Made by a program: the position numbers and the translations under genes. 5,347 nt of DNA from Chloroflexota bacterium (GTDB lineage: Bacteria > Chloroflexota > UBA6077): the NCBI GenBank assembly GCA_021845945.1, contig JAJZRD010000246.1, forward strand, positions 1-5,347, given 5' to 3'. Shown piece by piece: positions 1-5,347 of the stretch; the stretch's first letter is position 1, and each line of letters starts with the position of its first letter. The notes under the pieces were generated by a model. That model was not told the origin of the DNA. It did not search any database and worked only from the letters and a program-made list of their open reading frames with translations.

Positions 1-51
1 GGAGTCCTGCGCCCATACACCGGGATTTGGGGCGAGGGTGGAGCGCGGAGG

Positions 52-100
52 ACCCCACCCCTCTCCCCTCCCCGCTGCGGGGAGGGGAGAGGGGTGGGGT
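52..100. repeat. Perfect GC-rich palindrome, copy 1 (downstream of murA)
   Basis: The left arm (52-74) and right arm (78-100) are exact reverse complements, giving a 23-bp stem with a 3-nt loop (CTG, 75-77). The arms are runs of four C or four G separated by A, T or TCT/AGA. In the murA direction the hairpin begins 28 nt after the stop codon, so it could end or protect the transcript. No T-tract follows it on the minus strand, so it is not a canonical intrinsic terminator. The same 24-nt arm recurs at 4252-4275, which marks it as a dispersed repeat of REP or small non-autonomous element type. The family assignment is inference. Confidence 0.85.
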
Positions 101-128
101 TTGTGGGGTGATCGACCCCAGGGGGGCG

Positions 129-1451
129 TCACCCCCTCTTGATGGAGGCTCCGATGCTGGACAGGGTGCCCACGAGGTCGGCGTAGCCCCGGTTGACGTG
201 GTGGGCATCCTCGACGATGGTGGTGCCCTCCGCCGCGAGCGCCGCCAGGATCACCGCGGCACCGGAGCGGATGTCCAGGGCCTTGATGGTGGTCCCCGTC
301 AGGTGGGTCGGGCCCGTGATCTCGGCGGTTTGCCCCGATACCTGGACGTCGGCGCCCATCTTCGCCAGCTCCTCGGCGTACAGGAGGCGATTCTCGAACA
401 CCCGCTCGTGGATCAGGCTGGTGCCGACGGCCTGGGTCAGGAGCGCCCCGAAGGCGGCCTGGAGGTCCGTCGGGAAGCCGGGGTAGTGGATGGCCTGGAT
501 CTCCACCGCGCTCAGCGGTCTGCGACCGGCCACCCGCAGCCAGTCGCCCCCCTCCTCGACCTCGACGCCGGCCTCCAGCAGCTTGTAGGTGACCGGGTCC
601 ATGTGCTCGGGGGTCAACCGCTCCAGCCGCACCTCGCCTCCGGTGATGGCGGCGGCGATGGCGAAGGTGCCGGCGAACAGCCTGTCGGGGATCACGGAGT
701 AGTCGCAGCCGTGCAGCTGATCGACCCCCTCCACCTCCAGGCGGGTGCTGCCGATGCCGGAGATCCTGGCCCCCATCTTGACGAGGAAGTTGGCCAGGTC
801 CACCACCTCGGGCTCGACCGAGGCGTGCTTGATGACGCTCTTACCCCTGGCGAGGACGGCGGCCATCAGCAGGTTCTCGGTGCCGGTGTGGCTGGGGTAG
901 TCCAGGTAGATGGTGGCCCCGTGGAGGCCGCCGCTCTCGGTGACCGCCACGTAGCTGCCGTTGCTCTGCTGGATCCGGGATCCCATGGCGAGGAAGCCTC
1001 GGATGTCCACGTTGACGGGCCGCATCCCGATGGCGCAGCCGCCGGGGTGGGGGGCCTGGGCCTCGCCCAGCCGGGCCAGGAGGGGGCCCATCACCAGGAA
1101 GGAGGCCCGCATGCGGCGCATCAGGTCGGAGGGGGGGCTGCTGGACTGGAGCTCCGCGGCCTCGATGGCGAGGCTACCGTTCCCCAGAAACTCGACACGG
1201 GCGCCGATGGACTCGAGCACCCGTGCCATGGATCTTATATCTTCGATGTCCGGGACGTTCCGGACGACGCACCGTTCCCTGGTGAGCAGGCAGGCCGCCA
1301 TGATCGGCAGGGCGGCGTTCTTCGCGCCATCCACCTGCACCGTTCCCCTTACCGGTAACCCCCCCTCTATGATGAACCGCTCGGTGGCTGGGAGACCGTT
1401 GCCTCCTCGACCAGGGACCGGACCAACCAGGGGATCGCCAGTCAGGGTCAT
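129..1451 (-). CDS. murA: UDP-N-acetylglucosamine 1-carboxyvinyltransferase (MurA)
   Basis: MurA transfers the enolpyruvyl group of phosphoenolpyruvate to UDP-GlcNAc in the cytoplasm, the first committed step of peptidoglycan synthesis. The 440-residue product shows the family landmarks in order: GAKNAALP at 42-49 (K44 and N45 match the E. coli substrate-binding Lys22/Asn23), MRAS near 114-117, and PGGCAIGMRPVN at 136-147, where C139 is the active-site cysteine (E. coli Cys115). FPTDLQA follows with D329 (E. coli Asp305), then DIRSGAA with R395, and NRGY with R421 (E. coli Arg397). A cysteine rather than an aspartate at the active site is the form that fosfomycin can alkylate, so the enzyme is predicted to be fosfomycin-sensitive. 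E. coli MurA has 419 residues; the excess is mostly an N-terminal extension of about 24 residues before ERFIIEGG. The ATG overlaps the atpC stop (ATGA), and no in-frame ATG, GTG or TTG lies between it and the conserved region, so this start is preferred. The stop is TGA. Identity is near certain. Confidence 0.97.
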   Translation of the reverse strand: MTLTGDPLVGPVPGRGGNGLPATERFIIEGGLPVRGTVQVDGAKNAALPIMAACLLTRERCVVRNVPDIEDIRSMARVLESIGARVEFLGNGSLAIEAAELQSSSPPSDLMRRMRASFLVMGPLLARLGEAQAPHPGGCAIGMRPVNVDIRGFLAMGSRIQQSNGSYVAVTESGGLHGATIYLDYPSHTGTENLLMAAVLARGKSVIKHASVEPEVVDLANFLVKMGARISGIGSTRLEVEGVDQLHGCDYSVIPDRLFAGTFAIAAAITGGEVRLERLTPEHMDPVTYKLLEAGVEVEEGGDWLRVAGRRPLSAVEIQAIHYPGFPTDLQAAFGALLTQAVGTSLIHERVFENRLLYAEELAKMGADVQVSGQTAEITGPTHLTGTTIKALDIRSGAAVILAALAAEGTTIVEDAHHVNRGYADLVGTLSSIGASIKRG

Positions 1452-1876
1452 CTCTGCTGCGTTCTCCTTCTCCGGAAATTGGCGACCTTCAAGCGGGCCA
1501 GCGATTTTCGGAGGGCCGCCTCGGCGGATTCCACCTCGGTGCCACGTCCCCGCGGCTGGTCCGCCAGCATCCCCTCGGCTCGCCTGCGCGCTTCCTCGGC
1601 CCGGGCCACGTCGATCTCCTCGGCCCGCTCTGCCGCGTCGGTGAGCACCTCGACGCGGTTGTTGTTGATCTGGAGGAAGCCGCCGCTGACGGCCATCACC
1701 ACTTCGTCCCCACCCTGCCGAATGCGCAGTACCCCCGGATTCAAGGAGGTGAGCAGAGGGGCATGCCTGGGCAGAATGCCGAGAACGCCCATGGACCCGG
1801 GCGCCACCACCATATCGGCCTCGCCGGTGAACACCACCCGCTCGGCGCTTACTACCTCGACGTTCAGCTTCGCCAT
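1448..1876 (-). CDS. atpC: F-type ATP synthase epsilon subunit
   Basis: Epsilon binds the foot of the gamma shaft, links it to the c-ring, and in many bacteria inhibits ATP hydrolysis through its C-terminal helices. The 142-residue product has the expected two-part form. Residues 1 to about 84 form the N-terminal beta-sandwich domain with the diagnostic GILPRHAPLLTSLNPG at 33-48 and a VSGGFLQINNNRVEVL segment at 63-78. Residues about 87-135 are rich in Ala, Glu and Arg and fit the C-terminal helical hairpin, followed by a basic tail (RRRR at 135-138). Length is normal for the family (about 130-145). The ATG lies 10 nt after the atpD stop, with only a weak purine-rich stretch (GAAAGAA) before it, which suggests re-initiation or coupling with atpD. 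Its TGA stop overlaps the murA ATG. Whether the C-terminal domain is inhibitory cannot be told from the sequence. Confidence 0.96.
   Translation of the reverse strand: MAKLNVEVVSAERVVFTGEADMVVAPGSMGVLGILPRHAPLLTSLNPGVLRIRQGGDEVVMAVSGGFLQINNNRVEVLTDAAERAEEIDVARAEEARRRAEGMLADQPRGRGTEVESAEAALRKSLARLKVANFRRRRTQQR
1464..1469 (-). promoter_or_regulatory. Ribosome binding site of murA inside the atpC 3' end
   Basis: AAGGAG on the minus strand lies within the last codons of atpC, 12 nt before the murA ATG. The spacing is longer than ideal. Together with the ATGA overlap of atpC stop and murA start (1448-1451), it suggests that murA translation is coupled to atpC. Confidence 0.5.
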
Positions 1877-1886
1877 TTCTTTCGCC

Positions 1887-3335
<1,449 letters not shown>

Positions 3336-4202
3336 CTATCCTGACAGCGCGCTTGCGCCCACGGCGATCTCGGCGAGCTCCTTGGTGATCGCCGCCTGGC
3401 GAGCCTTGTTGTACACCAGTGTCAGGGTGGAGATCAGCTCCTTGGCGTTATCGGTCGCGTTCCGCATGGCGATCATGCGGGCGCTGTGCTCGCTGGCGAT
3501 CGTCTCCTGCAGGGCCTGGTAGATCTGCACCTCGACGTATCGGGGGAGCAGCTCCGCCAGGATGTCGGGAGCGCTCGGCTCGAAGATGTACTCCAGTTGC
3601 GGTTCCGCCGTCTTGGCCGGCACCACCGGCAGGATCTGATCGACCGCCACCCGCTGGGTAAGGGTGTTGACGAACTTCGGATACACGACGAAGGCGGCGT
3701 CGATCCGGCCGCTGGTGAAGCCGTCCATGACGATCCGGGCGATGGGATGGATCGCCAGGATGCCCGGCTGGTCCCCCATGTAGGTGAAGGTCGCCTCGAT
3801 CCCCACCCCGCGGCGCGCCATGTAGTCCTGCCCCCGGCGCCCCACGGTGACGACGTCCACGACCGAGGGTCCTCCAACTTCCAGCATCTCGGCGGTGGCT
3901 CGACGGATCACGTTGCTGTCCATGCTGCCGCACAGTCCCCGATCCGAGGTCATGACGATCAGGCCCACGCGGTTTCTGGTCTCCCGCTGCTGCAGCAGCG
4001 GGTGGCTCTCCCATTCCAGCCCGGGCCGAACCGCCAGATCGGCGATCATCCTCTGGAGCCGCTCCGAGTAGGGCCGCGAGGCCAGCACGCGCTGCTGCGC
4101 CCGCCTCATCTTGGAGGCGGACACCATCTCCATGGCCTTGGTCACCTGTGATATGCTCTTGACGCTCCGGATCCGTCGCTTGATGATGCGGAGACTCGGC
4201 AC
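3336..4202 (-). CDS. atpG: F-type ATP synthase gamma subunit
   Basis: Gamma is the central rotor shaft that couples c-ring rotation to conformational changes in the beta subunits. The 288-residue product matches the usual length (E. coli 287). The N-terminal helix begins MPSLRIIKRRIRSVKSISQV and contains TKAMEMVSASKMRRAQ at 21-36, typical of the coiled-coil part. TSDRGLCGSMDSN at 85-97 is the conserved Rossmann-like core segment. The C-terminal helix carries the family signature, NATDNAKELI at 248-257 followed by YNKARQAAITKELAEI at 264-279. The start is GTG: in-frame TAG stands two codons upstream, so no longer product is possible, and a weak GGGGA lies 6 nt before it. The stop is TAG. It is separated from atpA by a 152-nt spacer that contains a palindromic repeat. 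I see no inserted segment of the kind that gives redox control in chloroplast gamma. Confidence 0.97.
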   Translation of the reverse strand: MPSLRIIKRRIRSVKSISQVTKAMEMVSASKMRRAQQRVLASRPYSERLQRMIADLAVRPGLEWESHPLLQQRETRNRVGLIVMTSDRGLCGSMDSNVIRRATAEMLEVGGPSVVDVVTVGRRGQDYMARRGVGIEATFTYMGDQPGILAIHPIARIVMDGFTSGRIDAAFVVYPKFVNTLTQRVAVDQILPVVPAKTAEPQLEYIFEPSAPDILAELLPRYVEVQIYQALQETIASEHSARMIAMRNATDNAKELISTLTLVYNKARQAAITKELAEIAVGASALSG

Positions 4203-4208
4203 TGTCTA

Positions 4209-4213
4209 TCCCC
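4209..4213 (-). promoter_or_regulatory. Weak ribosome binding site of atpG (GTG start)
   Basis: The minus strand reads GGGGA, then six bases, then GTG. The match to the Shine-Dalgarno consensus is poor, but an in-frame TAG at 4206-4208 excludes any start further upstream, so the GTG at 4202 is retained. Confidence 0.5.
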
Positions 4214-4251
4214 AATAACAAGAACTCGAGGCGGCGGGCCGGCCGGTACGC

Positions 4252-4299
4252 ACCCCACCCCTCTCCCCTCCCCGCAGCGGGGAGGGGCCGGGGTGGGGT
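4252..4299. repeat. Degenerate GC-rich palindrome, copy 2 (atpA-atpG spacer)
   Basis: The left arm (4252-4275) is identical over 24 nt to positions 52-75. The right arm pairs with it except for a 3-by-2 internal loop (TCT at 4262-4264 facing CC at 4288-4289), and the central base is A instead of T. The predicted hairpin has a 12-bp upper stem around a 1- to 3-nt loop and a 10-bp lower stem. It lies 55 nt after the atpA stop and 49 nt before the atpG start, inside the operon transcript. It could act as an mRNA stability or partial-termination element between the alpha and gamma genes, but nothing in the sequence proves this. Confidence 0.83.
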
Positions 4300-4354
4300 C
4301 GTCGCCGATTAGTTGGCGCGTGTGGACGGCCCCCGCCCTACATTTCCTGGAAGG

Positions 4355-5347
4355 CTAGAAACTGCTGGTCCTCTTGAACTCCTCGACGGCCGTCCGCAGG
4401 GCCTCGAGGGTCTCCTTGCTCATGGCCTTCTCCTGGGCTATGGTCTCCCCGACCCCGGGGTGGGCCGACTCCATGAACTGGAGGAAGGCCGCCTCGAAAT
4501 CGCGGACCTTCTCCACCGGAACGTCGTCCACGAAGCCGTTGGTCACGGCGTAGAGGGCCATCACCTGCTTCTCCAGCGGCACCGGAACGTACTGGGGTTG
4601 CTTGAGAACCTCGGTGATCCGCTGGCCCCGGTCGATCTGCGCCTTGGTGATCTTGTCCAGGTCGGACCCGAACTGGGCGAAAGCCTGCAGCTCTCGGAAC
4701 TGGGCCAGGTCTCCCTTCAGCTTGCCGGCCACCTGCTTCATCGCCTTGGTCTGGGCCGCGCCACCGACGCGGGACACCGAGATACCGACGTTCAGCGCGG
4801 GCCGAACGCCGGCGTAGAAGAGGTCGGGCTCCAGGTAGATCTGCCCGTCGGTGATGGAAATCACGTTGGTGGGGATGTAGGCCGAGACGTCGTTGGCCTG
4901 GGTCTCGATGACCGGCAGCGCCGTCAGCGAGCCACCGCCGTGCTCCTGGTTCAGCTTGACCGCCCGCTCCAGCAGCCTGGAGTGGAGGTAGAACACGTCG
5001 CCTGGGTAGGCTTCGCGTCCGGGGGGCCGCCGGAGCAGCAGCGATATCTGCCGGTAGGCCCAGGCGTGCTTGGACAGGTCGTCGTAGATCACCAGCACGT
5101 CGCCGCCCTGCTCCATGATCTCCTCGCCCATTGCGCAACCGGAGTAGGGGGCCAGGTACTGGAGGGGCGCCGGATCGGAGGCGGCCGCCATCACCACGAT
5201 GGTGTGGTCCATGGCGCCGTACTCCTCCAGGGTGGCCACCACCTGGGCCACGGCCGACTGCTTCTGGCCGATGGCGACGTAGATGCACACCACGTCGCCC
5301 TTGCGCTGGTTGATGATGGTGTCGATGGCGATGGCGGTCTTCCCGGT
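4355..5347 (-). CDS. atpA: F-type ATP synthase alpha subunit, C-terminal two-thirds (5' end outside window)
   Basis: Alpha alternates with beta in the F1 hexamer, binds non-catalytic nucleotide, and supplies the arginine finger to the catalytic site. The window holds the last 330 residues. The reading frame stays open to the right edge and begins at TGKT, the end of the Walker A motif, so about 170 N-terminal residues are missing compared with the usual total near 500. Visible landmarks, numbered from the first residue in the window, are [11 protein letters not shown] (21-31), the Walker B strand LVIYDDLSK (85-93), [20 protein letters not shown] (101-120), [16 protein letters not shown] (158-173), and the signature [10 protein letters not shown] (183-192) followed at once by arginine finger R193 in RVGGAAQTK. 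The stop is TAG. An internal GTG near 5293 would give a shorter product but is not the real start, because conserved sequence continues upstream of it. Confidence 0.97.
   Translation of the reverse strand, partial: TGKTAIAIDTIINQRKGDVVCIYVAIGQKQSAVAQVVATLEEYGAMDHTIVVMAAASDPAPLQYLAPYSGCAMGEEIMEQGGDVLVIYDDLSKHAWAYRQISLLLRRPPGREAYPGDVFYLHSRLLERAVKLNQEHGGGSLTALPVIETQANDVSAYIPTNVISITDGQIYLEPDLFYAGVRPALNVGISVSRVGGAAQTKAMKQVAGKLKGDLAQFRELQAFAQFGSDLDKITKAQIDRGQRITEVLKQPQYVPVPLEKQVMALYAVTNGFVDDVPVEKVRDFEAAFLQFMESAHPGVGETIAQEKAMSKETLEALRTAVEEFKRTSSF

Noticed and set aside
1..51. Possible tRNA or gene tail at the left edge
   Set aside because: I could not find a T-arm, anticodon stem or open frame of meaningful length; the stretch is too short to judge.
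52..100. Intrinsic terminator of the atp-murA operon
   Set aside because: The stem is strong and well placed, but no run of T follows on the minus strand, and the same element occurs inside the operon. It is recorded as a repeat instead.
27..1358. Long open frame on the plus strand opposite murA (443 codons)
   Set aside because: It is antisense to an unmistakable murA, has no recognisable motif, is rich in Gly, Asp and His as expected from the reverse of GC-rich codons, and runs through the palindrome at 52-100.
3448..4221. Alternative minus-strand frame overlapping atpG (257 codons)
   Set aside because: It is frame-shifted relative to the clear gamma subunit, and its composition (Gly, Arg, Asp, Pro) is typical of an out-of-frame reading of GC-rich DNA.
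4237..4246. Short GGCCGGCC/CCGGCCGG palindrome in the atpA-atpG spacer
   Set aside because: Such short self-complementary GC runs are expected by chance in DNA of this composition.

Overview
The window is the distal end of a bacterial F-type ATP synthase operon followed directly by a peptidoglycan gene. All genes lie on the minus strand. In transcription order they are atpA (alpha subunit, with its 5' part cut off by the right edge), atpG (gamma), atpD (beta), atpC (epsilon) and murA (UDP-N-acetylglucosamine 1-carboxyvinyltransferase). The alpha-gamma-beta-epsilon order is the standard bacterial one. The genes for subunits a, c, b and delta are expected beyond position 5347. The four ATP synthase products form the F1 sector: alpha and beta make the catalytic hexamer, gamma is the rotor shaft, and epsilon is the rotor-tip regulator. 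murA belongs to a different pathway, the first committed step of peptidoglycan precursor synthesis, but its start codon overlaps the atpC stop codon, so it appears to be read from the same transcript.

The DNA is clearly GC-rich, with G or C at most third codon positions, and two of the four visible start codons are GTG or TTG. All catalytic residues I could check are intact, and I see no frameshift or internal stop. The organism is a high-GC bacterium that makes, or at least primes, peptidoglycan. The wording of the AtpD and AtpA sequences reminds me of uncultured Chloroflexota (Dehalococcoidia-like), but this is a low-confidence impression without any database comparison. murA near atpC is also known from Bacillota and Actinomycetota.

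Region by region: 1-128 lies downstream of murA and holds a perfect 49-nt palindrome (52-100); I see no gene in it. 129-1451 is murA, 1448-1876 atpC, 1887-3278 atpD. 3279-3335 is a short spacer with a heptamer tandem repeat and a strong ribosome binding site. 3336-4202 is atpG. 4203-4354 is a 152-nt spacer holding a second, slightly degenerate copy of the palindrome. 4355-5347 is partial atpA. No stretch over 300 bases lacks a gene.

The coding content is ordinary housekeeping. The parts worth attention are non-coding: two copies of a GC-rich dispersed palindrome whose arms are also textbook G-quadruplex motifs, one of them inside the ATP synthase operon between the alpha and gamma genes. I find no sign of a novel multi-gene system here.
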